From Lacticaseibacillus rhamnosus (GTDB lineage Bacteria; Bacillota; Bacilli; Lactobacillales; Lactobacillaceae): DNA of 64,000 nucleotides. The position numbers and the translations under genes are program-made. Positions 26,482 through 35,729 of this stretch are shown here, in pieces. Location: assembly GCF_900636965.1 (NCBI RefSeq), contig NZ_LR134331.1, forward strand, positions 1 through 64,000. The letters are read 5' to 3'. The first letter of the stretch is position 1. Every line of letters starts with the position of its first letter. The notes beneath the pieces are model-generated. The model ran no database searches. It had not been told where the DNA came from and worked only from the letters and a program-made list of their open reading frames with translations.

Positions 26482-27567
26482 ATGTTTGCACTTGTTTGTT
26501 TCTTGATCATGTTGCCGATGATCTTTAGTGTGCCACTGCTGTATGTCGGGATGATGCCACGGGTTCGCCAGCAATCAGCACTTTTAACCATGAGTATTGC
26601 GTTAATGATTGCGATTGCCTGTTGGTTGGTTTTTGGTAACCGCCTGGCATTTGGTTTTGACTTATTACACGCAACAACTTTTTCATCATTATCTGCTGGC
26701 TTGGTACAAATGGATTTTTACTTATATGCGGTTGCGATGTTGATGGGTACGATCGCTGGTAACAGGAACAGCCGCTACATGTTTGGCTTTGTTCCGGTGT
26801 GGACTGTGTTGGTGTACTGCCCGCTTGCACACTGGCTATGGGCTGATCATGGGTGGTTGCGACAATTAGGTGCTTTGGACTTTTCCGGCGGCATTGTCGT
26901 GCATTTGACGGCAGGGTTGACGAGTTTGGTGCTGGCAAAAGCGTTACTTCCAGGTGATCAGCCGAGTATGCCAAATGATTTTCGAACTGATTACGCGGCA
27001 ACGATCATGATTCTGGTTGGCTGGTTAGGGTTTAACTTAGCCCCGGCAGGCAGTTTGAATAAGCTTGCCGGACAGGTGCTGATTAATACATTCGTGGCCG
27101 TGTTGATGGCGATGATCGGTTGGTATTGGCTGACTTATCGGCAAAATGGTGTGGTGCAGTTAGGCGATTTGTTGAATGGCGTGCTGTGTGGTTTGGTAAC
27201 CAGTACCGCTTTAGTCGGATATGTCGGGGCATTGAGCATGGCCATTGTTGCTGCCGTTGCTGGCGTGATTTGTCGGCAGATGGTTTCAAAAATGCAGCAT
27301 TCAAAACATTTCTATGATGTGGTAGATTCTTTTGCGATGAATGCTGTCGGTGGGATCACAGGGGCTGTTGGCTTAATGATTGTCCAATTCTTTAATGGGA
27401 CTCATGCAATAGCGACCGCGGGGAAGTTCGCAGTGGTTGAACTTTTAGCTGTGGTGGTCGCGGCTGGGTTGACGGTTATTGGCACAATGGTTGCGCAGTT
27501 AGTTGCTAAGGCGTGTGAAGCTGGCGTAACACGGGTGATGAATCTTGACAGTGAACGGTTGAATTGA
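26482..27567 (+). CDS. Ammonium transporter (Amt/Mep/Rh) family membrane protein, atypical
   Basis: The 361-residue protein has about ten or eleven hydrophobic helices and Amt hallmarks. It has DFSGGIVVHLTAG with the first pore His (His141), GWLGFNLAP and DSFAMNAVGGITGA. In that last motif the second pore histidine of AmtB (His318 in E. coli) is replaced by Asn287. The start at ATG 26482 is chosen because AGGGGGT lies 7 bp upstream; TTG 26458 would lack a site. No glnK/PII gene is adjacent. The next gene overlaps or abuts and encodes a Cys-tailed flavoprotein; both lie behind a Zur box. The substrate may not be ammonium. Confidence 0.85.
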   Translation: MFALVCFLIMLPMIFSVPLLYVGMMPRVRQQSALLTMSIALMIAIACWLVFGNRLAFGFDLLHATTFSSLSAGLVQMDFYLYAVAMLMGTIAGNRNSRYMFGFVPVWTVLVYCPLAHWLWADHGWLRQLGALDFSGGIVVHLTAGLTSLVLAKALLPGDQPSMPNDFRTDYAATIMILVGWLGFNLAPAGSLNKLAGQVLINTFVAVLMAMIGWYWLTYRQNGVVQLGDLLNGVLCGLVTSTALVGYVGALSMAIVAAVAGVICRQMVSKMQHSKHFYDVVDSFAMNAVGGITGAVGLMIVQFFNGTHAIATAGKFAVVELLAVVVAAGLTVIGTMVAQLVAKACEAGVTRVMNLDSERLN

Positions 27568-27584
27568 CAAAAGGAGCGATTTGG

Positions 27585-28694
27585 ATGAATCAAATGACGA
27601 TTATTGGTGGTGGAGCAGCGGGCGTTGGTATCGGTATCATGTTAGAACAACTTGGCTGCAGTCAATTTCAGATTCTTGAGCAGGAAGAAATTGGCGCAAG
27701 TTTCCGACGTTGGCCAAAAGAAACGCGATTCATTACGCCATCCTTTACCAGTAACGGATTCGGCATGCCGGATTTGAATGCCGTCAGTATGGAGACCTCG
27801 CCTGCGTATACGCTTGGTGCAGAGCATCTGAGTGGTTCACAATTTGCCGATTATCTTAAATTGTTGGCGGATACTTACGCATTACCGATCGCTGAACATA
27901 CGCGCGTTGGTGCAATTTCACCGACTACTGAAGGTTATCAACTCGAAACGAATCACGGCGTCGTGACCACCAAGTACTTGATCATGGCAGTCGGTCAGTA
28001 TGCTTTCCCTAAATTAACCGATCATCCGGAAAACGTCATTCACTATCAGCAAGTGACCTCGTGGCAGGACTTGACGGGGAAAACCCAGATTGTGATTGGC
28101 GGAAACGAAAGTGGAGTTGATGCGGCTATCAATTTGGCAACGCTAGGCCATAAGGTACTTTTGTTGACCAAGGAAACGGGTCTGAATGCGGCATCGGCCG
28201 ACCCAAGTATTCGGTTGGCACCGTACACACGGCGGCGATTCTTGGATTTGCCAGCGGAAGTTGCTAACAGAATCACGTTACAAGAGAAGATTGCGTTGAA
28301 GACCGTCACGCGCACCCAGGATTCCCAGTATCAATTGTGGTTTACAGACGGACGTACGATTACGACGCCGTATAAGCCCGTTCTATGCACAGGTTTTGAT
28401 GCCGGCCCGTTAAAACTCTGGCCACAATTATTTGAAAATAATGATGGCGAAATTGCTTTGAATGACGTTGATGAATCAACTCAGGCGAAAAATGTATTTG
28501 TTGCCGGGCCTGATGTACGCCACGAGGATGCGATTTTCTGTTACATTTACAAATTCCGCCAGCGTTTCGGAGTGATCGTTAATGAGATCGCTAAACGGGA
28601 ACAATGGGACATCGGGGACTTTGTTAAAATCAGCCGCGCCAATAGTTTCTATCTTGATGATTGTGCAACTTGTGATGTTGCTTGTGACTGCTGA
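27585..28694 (+). CDS. FAD/NAD(P)-binding oxidoreductase (CzcO/YpdA-like) with Cys-rich tail
   Basis: The 369-residue flavoprotein has an N-terminal FAD Rossmann motif GGGAAGVG (from residue 8) and a second nucleotide-binding motif VIGGNESGVDAA near residue 175. The late FAD motif NVFVAGPD is near residue 305. It resembles flavin monooxygenase-like proteins annotated as CzcO. The extreme C-terminus reads CATCDVACDC, with Cys360, 363, 367 and 369, a plausible metal- or thiol-binding tail. The start at 27585 has AAAGGAGCG; an upstream in-frame start overlapping the Amt-like gene is less likely. It lies 17 bp after that gene and is surely co-transcribed, under the same Zur box. Confidence 0.82.
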   Translation: MNQMTIIGGGAAGVGIGIMLEQLGCSQFQILEQEEIGASFRRWPKETRFITPSFTSNGFGMPDLNAVSMETSPAYTLGAEHLSGSQFADYLKLLADTYALPIAEHTRVGAISPTTEGYQLETNHGVVTTKYLIMAVGQYAFPKLTDHPENVIHYQQVTSWQDLTGKTQIVIGGNESGVDAAINLATLGHKVLLLTKETGLNAASADPSIRLAPYTRRRFLDLPAEVANRITLQEKIALKTVTRTQDSQYQLWFTDGRTITTPYKPVLCTGFDAGPLKLWPQLFENNDGEIALNDVDESTQAKNVFVAGPDVRHEDAIFCYIYKFRQRFGVIVNEIAKREQWDIGDFVKISRANSFYLDDCATCDVACDC

Positions 28695-28790
28695 GGGAGC
28701 GGGCATTTAGAGGAGGAAGCTTTCATCTTAAGTCAGTAAAATGGCAACGCCCACTTCCATTAAGTTACTTTTGCGTCAATACACATAAAA

Positions 28791-28839
28791 AATAACCCTC
28801 TGAACATGTCTTCAAATGACAGTTGTTCAGAGGGTTATT
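28791..28839. terminator. Bidirectional rho-independent terminator
   Basis: A 16-bp perfect stem (AATAACCCTCTGAACA with its complement) has A-rich and T-rich flanks on both sides. It serves the Amt-like/CzcO operon on the plus strand and the convergent p40 gene on the minus strand. Confidence 0.9.
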
Positions 28840-28911
28840 TATTTCAACGGTATTTTTAGGTTGGGATTCATTGGTGAGGTCCCAAGACGTGATATTAAGG
28901 GTGGGTAAAAA

Positions 28912-30162
28912 TTACCGGTGGATGTAAACGTAGCTGCTGGCACCAGAGATGGTCTGGGTGTTAGGACCGGTTGGTGAGCTGAAGCCCATACCGCCTTGAG
29001 TGATCGTAACGCTGTCGCCAGAAACGGATTGAACATAAGCAACGTGACCATAAGAGCCATCAGCTGTCCATTGGCCGCCAACAGATTGACCAGCAGCGAA
29101 GACGATGATGGAACCTGCTGCCGGGGTGTGGTTAACCGTGAAGCCGGCTGCTGCAGCGGAAGCGCCCCATTCAGCACCGTTGCCCCAGCCATTGCCTGCC
29201 CATGAAGCAACAGACTTAACGTACCATGTGCACTGACCCCAAGGATAAGTGTTACCTGAACCGCTGTAATCAGCATGGCTGCCACTACCTGAAGCAGTGT
29301 TGCTGCTGATCACAGTAGATGAGGCACCGCTGTTGGAAGAAGTGTTGGTTGATGAGGTACCAGTCGAAAGAACACTGCTGTTGGCACTCTTATTTGAAGT
29401 TGAGCTGGTAGAACTTGAAGCAGTTGATGCAGCCGCTGTCTTCAAGGCAGCCTGGGTTGCTTTGGCTGCTTCTGATTGTTCTTGAGCAAATTGACTTTGG
29501 AGTGCAACCAATTCGTCTTTGTGATCGGCAATTTCTTTGTTCAAAGCATCTTGCTTATCGCTTGCGGTCTTTTGAAGGGTCTCTAGCTGTGACTTTTGCG
29601 TTTCGAGGGATGCTTTAGTCGAAACCAAGGTCTGACGTGCCGTTTCCTGTTCACTCTTCAAAGCGGCTAACTTATCTTTGGCGACGGTTACCGCATCCAA
29701 AGCGTCTTTGCTGGCTTGACTTAACTTGCCGACTGTCATGGTACGGGCAATCAAGTCAGATAGACTTTGTGAGTTCAACACGAAATCAATATAGACATTG
29801 CCGCTAACTGAACTGCCGGCTTTCTTTTGAAGGGAAATCAATTGATCCTTCAAGTTGTTCTTCCGGGCTGCGACGTTCTTTTGAGCAGCGGTGATTTCGC
29901 CACTCAACGATGCGATCTTGGCATCCGTTGCACTGATCTTGGCAGTGGCGTCACTGATTTCGCCATTCTTTGCATCAATCTGCTTGTTGAGGTTGATCAC
30001 TTCAGTGTTAGCTGCTTCGATTTGCTTTAATAAATCGTTGGTTTCGCTCTTGTTAGATGCGATGCTGGCACTTGTGTCAGCGAAAACCGGTGTTACGGCG
30101 CTAACAGAACCCGCTAAGGTAACTGCTGCAACCAATGTCATCATTGCTTTATTGAATTTCAT
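28912..30162 (-). CDS. Secreted CHAP-domain peptidoglycan hydrolase p40 (Msp2)
   Basis: The 416-residue preprotein has a signal peptide MKFNKAMMTLVAAVTLAGS.. cut after VFA (mature DTSASIASNKSE). An N-terminal coiled-coil region (about 30-250) and a Ser/Thr/Asn-rich linker follow. A C-terminal CHAP domain spans about 300-416, with Cys311 in WGQCTWY and His373 in YGHVAYV. The mature N-terminus and layout are those of p40/Msp2 of L. casei and L. rhamnosus, a cell-separating hydrolase also known for effects on host epithelium. The start at 30162 follows AAGGGTGAGG. The gene is monocistronic, ending at the shared terminator. Confidence 0.95.
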   Translation of the reverse strand: MKFNKAMMTLVAAVTLAGSVSAVTPVFADTSASIASNKSETNDLLKQIEAANTEVINLNKQIDAKNGEISDATAKISATDAKIASLSGEITAAQKNVAARKNNLKDQLISLQKKAGSSVSGNVYIDFVLNSQSLSDLIARTMTVGKLSQASKDALDAVTVAKDKLAALKSEQETARQTLVSTKASLETQKSQLETLQKTASDKQDALNKEIADHKDELVALQSQFAQEQSEAAKATQAALKTAAASTASSSTSSTSNKSANSSVLSTGTSSTNTSSNSGASSTVISSNTASGSGSHADYSGSGNTYPWGQCTWYVKSVASWAGNGWGNGAEWGASAAAAGFTVNHTPAAGSIIVFAAGQSVGGQWTADGSYGHVAYVQSVSGDSVTITQGGMGFSSPTGPNTQTISGASSYVYIHR

Positions 30163-30321
30163 GTTTGACCTCACCCTTAATTAATTAACTAAAGGCTACT
30201 TTACTGTGTCAATGTTACGTCACCATTACAGGATTGTTAGGAGTTGTTCTCAATCTTCATCTGGGCGTCAAATTTGCGTCATTTTGAGCATTTAGTGGCG
30301 ATTTTTCGTGAATTTTACATG

Positions 30322-30348
30322 AAAAAAGCAGCCGCGATCCGCGACTGC
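30322..30348 (-). terminator. Rho-independent terminator after the FtsX-type permease
   Basis: On the minus strand GCAGTCGCG-GAT-CGCGGCTGC is followed by six T. It closes the ATPase-permease operon just downstream of the permease stop. Confidence 0.87.
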
Positions 30349-30364
30349 ATGACAAAATTGTAAG

Positions 30365-32947
30365 TTACTCGTTTGATTTCAGTGCCTCGACCATATCCAC
30401 ACGTTGAAGTCGCCGGTGCGTGAGCCAGGTGACAATACCGGTAAAGGCCATCATCAAAAGCGTGGCCGTGAGATAACCGATCATACTAATCGTCAACGGG
30501 AAGACAACGGCCTCGGTTTCGGCTTGGAATAGAATATAGGCGGTTAAAAGATTACCCAGTCCATAGCCTAACAGGATGCCGACAATGGTAAGGACGATAC
30601 TTTCGCGGCTGATATACATCGTCACCTCACGATCAAAGAACCCAAGCACTTTGATGGTGGAGAGTTCGCGAATACGCTCGGAAACGTTGATGTTGTTTAG
30701 GTTATAGAGGACGACGAAGGATAAAACCGCACTAAGCAAAATGAAGATCAGGACAATCGGGTTTAACATGCCGCTCATGTTGTGCAAGGTCTTTTTCGCG
30801 GTGGTGGTGAAGCTGATGCCCACAATCGCATGATGATTCAGCAGACGTTTAGCTAAGCGATCGTCCTGCTGCTGACTTTGCGAGCGCAGACGAACGAGCA
30901 GCGAGTTTGGTGCAGACTGTTTGCCGACTAGTTGTTGATACGCTGTGGCAGAGAGATAGCCAAAGTGACCGACATAATTTTTGGCGATCCCTTTGACGGT
31001 AAAACGATGAGCCTGACCAGCAGTCGTCGTCACCTTTAACCGATCACCGGTGTTAAGCTTCAGTGCTTTTGCCAGTTTACTGGTAATGACAATGCCGGTA
31101 CTTGGCAGGGTTAAGGCTTGATTGGTAGTCGTTGAACGCAGACTGACGTAAGGTTCAAGCTGTTTGCCGGTTGTCGGAGCAAAAAGATTAACATCGCTAA
31201 TTTGGTGACCGTTGCTGCTTAATTTGGCAGTGGTACTGCTAACACTGACGGCACTACGATAAGCACGACTTTTTTGCAGAATCGTTTTGGCAGCGGCTGG
31301 TTGCTTACCATCTGCCAGTCGGACGATGGCTTGGTAATGAATCACGTCGCCATATTGTAAAGTGCCGGTCGCGGTAATGGAATCCTTTATGCCAAATCCG
31401 GTAAGAATCAAGGCGGTTCCGCCGGCGATCCCGAGAATGGTCATGACAAGGCGTGACTTATAGCGGAAAAGATTGCGGTAACTGACTTTTTGATTGAATG
31501 AAAGGCGTGACCATAAAGGGGTGATGCGTTCAAGCAGGATCCGTTTGGCGGACTTGGGCGCACGCGGACGCATCAAAGCGGCGGGTTTTTCCGTCAGTTC
31601 ATTGCGCACCACGATGATCGCAGCGCCAAGAGTTGCGATTAAGGCTAATAGCAGCGACAAAAAGATCAGTGGCCATTGCAGCGAAATCACTTGCTTAAGC
31701 GGGATGTAGTTCTTATACAGGCTTAAGACGATGCGCGGGATGCTGAAGTTGCCGGCAAAGACGCCGATGATACCACCGAGTAAACCGGCTAAGGCAGCAT
31801 AGGCCAGATAGTTACGGGCAATGGCCCATTTGCCATAGCCTAAAGCTTTAAAAGTTCCGATTTGAGCGCGGGCTTCTTCGACCATGCGACTTACGGTGGT
31901 AAAGGTGATTAATGCCGCAACGAGGAAGAAGAATACGGGAAACACATTGGCGATGGCGGCAATGCGATCGGCTGAACCGCCATAATCGCCGAAGCCCGGT
32001 AAATCATCGCGGGTTTGCCATGTGAGACTAGTGGTCAGTTGGTGGCGGGCCGTTGCGGTTGCCTGCTTTTTGAACCCTGCTTGGTAAGTTTTGACGGTTT
32101 GCGTCGCTGTTGCAGTCGCTGCGGTGGCAGGCATGCCAGCTGCAACTGCCTGATTGGTGGCTTTGGTCATCGCCGCCTGGGTCATTTTAGCTTGGATGGT
32201 CTTGGCTAAATCTGCTTGCGCCTGCGCTTTAACGCGTTGCTTGACCTGTTTCATTTTCGCAGTTACGGCGTCTTGATAGGCTGTGCTGAAAGTGTCGCGG
32301 GTTTGTAAGTTTGGAAAGCGGATGTTGAGCTGCGAGGCAACAGGCAGGTTCATTTGCTGATCAGGGATATACGCAAAATAACGGACCGTGCCATCCCCGA
32401 TATTTGCCGACCCGCGGCTAGTGTCTTCGATATAGGCTGGTGAGTCAGCAAAGCCGGTGATGGTATATGTTCGGTCCTTAAGCCCGCTGCTACGTGCAAA
32501 CGTGTAATGCTGGCCGAGTCGATAGCCGCTCTTTTTAGCAACGGTGTCTAGCACGATTTCATCACGGTGCGTGGGGAGGCGGCCACTGGTGAGGTGGAGG
32601 CGATTGATTGTGGCCGTTTTTTGATAGCCGTATAAAGCGACAACATCACTTGAGCGGCCACCGATTGCATATTTGAATTTAACCGCTTCGGCTTGGGTTC
32701 TCTTGACTGACTGTGCCGCTTTGACTTGGGCAGAGCTGACGCCAGTAGTTGCCAGCAATTGGGCATCGGCGAGGTGATCGGCTTTAACGGTCGTATTCAG
32801 TGAGTCTTTGAGAGCGGGACCCGTGGCTTTAACCCCGACAAATAAAAGCACGCCAAGCATAATAATGATGACAATCGCAATGAAGCGGCCGAGTGAATCG
32901 CGAATGTTACGCCAAAGATTTTTAGTTAATGGTTTCAAACTGATCAC
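30365..32947 (-). CDS. FtsX-like ABC transporter permease
   Basis: The 860-residue permease has the MacB/FtsX layout with two FtsX modules. It has an N-terminal helix (about 15-40) and a large extracellular region rich in Ala/Lys/Thr with coiled-coil character (about 45-310). Three helices follow, then a fourth before a second extracellular domain, and a final three-helix bundle (about 730-840). It starts with GTG directly after the ATPase stop codon (TAG-GTG), so translation is coupled. Such exporters move peptides, lipids or antimicrobial compounds or act in resistance; the substrate is unknown. A TetR regulator is divergent. Confidence 0.9.
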   Translation of the reverse strand: MISLKPLTKNLWRNIRDSLGRFIAIVIIIMLGVLLFVGVKATGPALKDSLNTTVKADHLADAQLLATTGVSSAQVKAAQSVKRTQAEAVKFKYAIGGRSSDVVALYGYQKTATINRLHLTSGRLPTHRDEIVLDTVAKKSGYRLGQHYTFARSSGLKDRTYTITGFADSPAYIEDTSRGSANIGDGTVRYFAYIPDQQMNLPVASQLNIRFPNLQTRDTFSTAYQDAVTAKMKQVKQRVKAQAQADLAKTIQAKMTQAAMTKATNQAVAAGMPATAATATATQTVKTYQAGFKKQATATARHQLTTSLTWQTRDDLPGFGDYGGSADRIAAIANVFPVFFFLVAALITFTTVSRMVEEARAQIGTFKALGYGKWAIARNYLAYAALAGLLGGIIGVFAGNFSIPRIVLSLYKNYIPLKQVISLQWPLIFLSLLLALIATLGAAIIVVRNELTEKPAALMRPRAPKSAKRILLERITPLWSRLSFNQKVSYRNLFRYKSRLVMTILGIAGGTALILTGFGIKDSITATGTLQYGDVIHYQAIVRLADGKQPAAAKTILQKSRAYRSAVSVSSTTAKLSSNGHQISDVNLFAPTTGKQLEPYVSLRSTTTNQALTLPSTGIVITSKLAKALKLNTGDRLKVTTTAGQAHRFTVKGIAKNYVGHFGYLSATAYQQLVGKQSAPNSLLVRLRSQSQQQDDRLAKRLLNHHAIVGISFTTTAKKTLHNMSGMLNPIVLIFILLSAVLSFVVLYNLNNINVSERIRELSTIKVLGFFDREVTMYISRESIVLTIVGILLGYGLGNLLTAYILFQAETEAVVFPLTISMIGYLTATLLMMAFTGIVTWLTHRRLQRVDMVEALKSNE

Positions 32948-33649
32948 CTACCACTCGATGTCCGCTACCGGTGTCGGTGCCGGCTCGTCGTGAATGCTGC
33001 GAACTCGAGCATCATTGATTTCAACAACCCGATCCGCCATTTTGGCAATCGCGGCATTATGGGTGATGATCAAGACGGTTTTATGGTCTTTGCGGCTGGC
33101 ATCTTGCAACAGCTGCAAGACCTGTTTACCGGTTTTGTAATCCAATGCGCCAGTCGGTTCATCACATAAAAGCAGTTTCGGATTCTTCGCCAAGGCTCGG
33201 GCAATGGCCACCCGTTGCTGCTCGCCACCGGAAAGCTGCGAAGGAAAATTATCCAGCCGGGCACCTAAGCCGACTTGTTTAAGAACCGTGGTGGGATCCA
33301 ATGCATCAGCGACAATTGAGCCAGCCAGTTCAACATTTTCCTTAGTCGTCAGGTTAGGAATCAGATTATAAAACTGGAAAACAAAACCGACATTGTGCCG
33401 TCGAAAAGCTGTCAATTGGCGATCCGAAAAAGTTGCGATATCCGTGCCGTCAATCCAGACCTCACCTTCTGTTGGCGAATCCATCCCGCCTAGAATATTC
33501 AGCAATGTCGATTTACCGGCACCGCTGGGACCAAGAATGACCGTGAGCTTACCTTGATCAGCCGAAAAATTAATATCGTGATTGGCGGTGATGACGGTTT
33601 CGCCCATTTGGTAACGTTTTGATTCATGTTTTACTTCGATATATGCCAT
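32948..33649 (-). CDS. ABC transporter ATP-binding protein (LolD/MacB type)
   Basis: The 233-residue ATPase has Walker [11 protein letters not shown]-loop [11 protein letters not shown], signature LSGGEQQRV, Walker [13 protein letters not shown] and H-loop ITHN. The [16 protein letters not shown] start and LTAFRR motif are typical of FtsX-type exporter partners. The start at 33649 (MAYIEV) is chosen because AGGAGG lies 6-7 bp upstream; a 78-bp longer frame runs into the operator region. It pairs with the 860-residue permease that follows immediately. Confidence 0.94.
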   Translation of the reverse strand: MAYIEVKHESKRYQMGETVITANHDINFSADQGKLTVILGPSGAGKSTLLNILGGMDSPTEGEVWIDGTDIATFSDRQLTAFRRHNVGFVFQFYNLIPNLTTKENVELAGSIVADALDPTTVLKQVGLGARLDNFPSQLSGGEQQRVAIARALAKNPKLLLCDEPTGALDYKTGKQVLQLLQDASRKDHKTVLIITHNAAIAKMADRVVEINDARVRSIHDEPAPTPVADIEW

Positions 33650-33703
33650 GGTAGCCTCCTGAAAGGTGTTGAGATAGTTCGCGCTTGAGTCAAACCTACG
33701 CTC

Positions 33704-33795
33704 AACACGTTGTTCATTTAATAACATTATGTTAGATTAAAACCAGTCGTTCAAGCACAGAATCCGGATATCTGTTGTTAAATGAACACGTTGTA
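33704..33795. promoter_or_regulatory. Paired inverted operator-like sites between the ABC operon and tetR
   Basis: Two similar sequences face each other. One is AACACGTTGTTCATTTAAT at 33704-33722. The other, at 33773-33795, is in reverse TACAACGTGTTCATTTAACA. The shared core is GTTCATTTAA with an ACGT-containing flank. One site lies near each divergent gene start. They are good candidates for binding the TetR-family regulator encoded at 33822. Confidence 0.6.
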
Positions 33796-33821
33796 CAGAT
33801 CATGTTGGTTTGGAGGTTATG

Positions 33822-34373
33822 ATGACAGGCATAAGCAATAATCGGCGGGTACAATATACCGTGAGCCAGTTTAAAGCGGCGTTGTTGCAAATTCTGGCAA
33901 CGAAATCACTGGATGAGGTGACGGTCACTGAGATTTGTCGGCAAGCGGATCTGAATCGAGGTACCTTTTATTTGCACTTTGCATCACCGCTGGCATTATT
34001 TGAACAAATTGAAACCGATTTATTAAATGAAATTCAACCGTATCTCAGTGTTAAAATAGATGACATGACCAAGATGCTAGTTCCGATTCTCAAGGTCATC
34101 ACACAGCATCCGCAAGCAGCCACGATTATTCTGACCAATCCGGATAGTACGGTGTTGGAGAAAATTGTCCGTCCGATTCAGACGCAGACGCAAGCACGCT
34201 ACCAGGCATGGTACCGTGAAGCCGATCCAAAACAGCTCGCTTATTACTACGCATTTTTCGTGCAAGGGGCGGAGGGCATGTTAACGATGTGGTTGAAACA
34301 AGGGATGAAAGAATCACCGGAACAAATTGCGAAGGTGATCGAAAATGTGGTGACAAAAGGGGCGCCGCATTGA
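33822..34373 (+). CDS. TetR/AcrR family transcriptional regulator
   Basis: The 183-residue protein has an N-terminal helix-turn-helix (about 20-60) with the TetR signature DEVTVTEICRQADLNRGTFY followed by LHF. A helical ligand-binding domain follows, with a TetR_C-like C-terminus. The start at ATG 33822 is preferred because GGAGG sits 6 bp upstream; ATG 33819 is too close to it. It is divergent from the FtsX-type ABC exporter with two inverted operator-like sites between them. This suggests that it represses the exporter and itself until a ligand binds. Confidence 0.92.
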   Translation: MTGISNNRRVQYTVSQFKAALLQILATKSLDEVTVTEICRQADLNRGTFYLHFASPLALFEQIETDLLNEIQPYLSVKIDDMTKMLVPILKVITQHPQAATIILTNPDSTVLEKIVRPIQTQTQARYQAWYREADPKQLAYYYAFFVQGAEGMLTMWLKQGMKESPEQIAKVIENVVTKGAPH

Positions 34374-34418
34374 GCGAGAGCCGCCAAGCGCTAGTTAATT
34401 CATTAATAGGAGAAAGAA

Positions 34419-35225
34419 ATGCAAAATGTAAAATTAATCGCCAGTGACATGGATCAGACATTGTTGACCAGTGAAGGGACGCTGCCGCCGCACTTTGATC
34501 GTTATCTTCAGCGGCTCAATCAAGCCGGGATCGAATTCGTGGCTGCCAGTGGTCGGCCGCTGTATACCTTGCAGGAAACCTTTCCGCATTTTACTAAGCA
34601 AATTTCATTGGTTTGCGATAATGGCGGGTTGGTCGCCTCACATGGTCAGATCATCGGCAAGAGTTTAATTCCAGCCGCAGCGTATCGCGAGATTGTGGCG
34701 TTTATCTGTGACAAGACCGATGGCGTTCCCGTCTTATGTGCCTTGGACGCTGCCTATATTAATGCGGCAGATGGCCAGTATGCCCCGGCACTATTGCCGT
34801 TTTATCATCAACTAAAAAAAGTGCCTGATCTGATGGCGGCTTCCTTGGAAGTGGACAAAGTGACGATTTACTTCCCTAATGCCGATAGTCGTGTCAATGC
34901 GGAACGGTATTTCCGGCCGGCTTTTGGCCAAAATTACACGGTTCAAGTGAGCGGCGAAACATGGTTGGACATTCAGAATCTGGGGGTGAATAAAGGTCGC
35001 GGGATGCGCATTTTAAGCCGCCATTTTGATATTCCAACCGCACAAATGATGGCGTTTGGCGATTATGATAATGACATTCCGATGTTAGAGACGGTCGGAT
35101 ACAGTTACATCATGGCGAATGCGACTCAAGGGATGGCGCAGCACGCGAAGTATCGGACGCGCAGTAACGATGAGTTCGGGGTCTTGCATGTGATGGATCA
35201 AGTGTTGCAGGCGCAGGAAGGCTAG
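34419..35225 (+). CDS. Cof-type HAD-IIB family phosphatase
   Basis: This is a cytoplasmic haloacid-dehalogenase phosphatase, probably acting on sugar phosphates or related metabolites. The 268-residue protein has motif I DMDQTLL (Asp10 and Asp12), motif II around VAASGRPL, a cap domain in the middle, a Lys in NKGRG, and motif IV AFGDYDNDIPML. The C-terminal pattern MANATQGM is typical of the Cof subfamily. AGGAGA precedes the ATG. The substrate cannot be told from sequence. Confidence 0.92.
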   Translation: MQNVKLIASDMDQTLLTSEGTLPPHFDRYLQRLNQAGIEFVAASGRPLYTLQETFPHFTKQISLVCDNGGLVASHGQIIGKSLIPAAAYREIVAFICDKTDGVPVLCALDAAYINAADGQYAPALLPFYHQLKKVPDLMAASLEVDKVTIYFPNADSRVNAERYFRPAFGQNYTVQVSGETWLDIQNLGVNKGRGMRILSRHFDIPTAQMMAFGDYDNDIPMLETVGYSYIMANATQGMAQHAKYRTRSNDEFGVLHVMDQVLQAQEG

Positions 35226-35233
35226 TAACAAAT

Positions 35234-35554
35234 ATGGCGGAGATTTTGATTCGTGTGGTGATCGGGTTTTATGGTTTTTTGATGCTGCTCACAATCTGGC
35301 AAGCGGGAAAAACGAACCAGAACGCCTCTTACTTAAACCAGCTATTCGCACTGGCCGCTGCGCTAGTCCTGACAGCGGCTGTTATTCCTGACAAATTCAG
35401 CGCTTTGGTCATACTTTTGATCGGGTTATTAGGTCTGTCAGCGGTTTCGTGGTTTAATGGCATCCGATTGTATGGCAGGCCGCATATAAAGCATCATTTG
35501 ATTAGGTTAGTCGTTCACTTAATCTTATTTGGATTAGCAATGTGGTTGCTGTGA
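35234..35554 (+). CDS. Small membrane protein (106 aa), unknown function
   Basis: The product is not recognised. It has four hydrophobic segments (about residues 3-22, 36-50, 54-72 and 85-106) and a short basic patch RPHIKHH before the last helix. It starts 8 bp after the HAD gene, with only a weak upstream GAAGG, so it is probably translated from the same message. A terminator follows at 35656. Confidence 0.6.
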   Translation: MAEILIRVVIGFYGFLMLLTIWQAGKTNQNASYLNQLFALAAALVLTAAVIPDKFSALVILLIGLLGLSAVSWFNGIRLYGRPHIKHHLIRLVVHLILFGLAMWLL

Positions 35555-35655
35555 GCGTGATGGCTTTTTGTGCAACCAAGGTCAATGCAGGTATAAAAAT
35601 ACAGGGAGTATGATGTGTTCTCACAATACTTCCCTGCAAAATCGTGATTACAAGC

Positions 35656-35697
35656 TAAACGCCGCCAGTACTCGCTAAAGTTCATGCGGCGTTTTTG
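35656..35697 (+). terminator. Rho-independent terminator
   Basis: AAACGCCGC pairs with GCGGCGTTTTT across a loop of about 20 nt. It lies between the convergent 106-residue protein gene and the TauE/SafE gene and mainly serves the plus strand. Confidence 0.7.
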
Positions 35698-35729
35698 CTT
35701 GCCCGGATGAACGATAAAACTAGGAAAAA

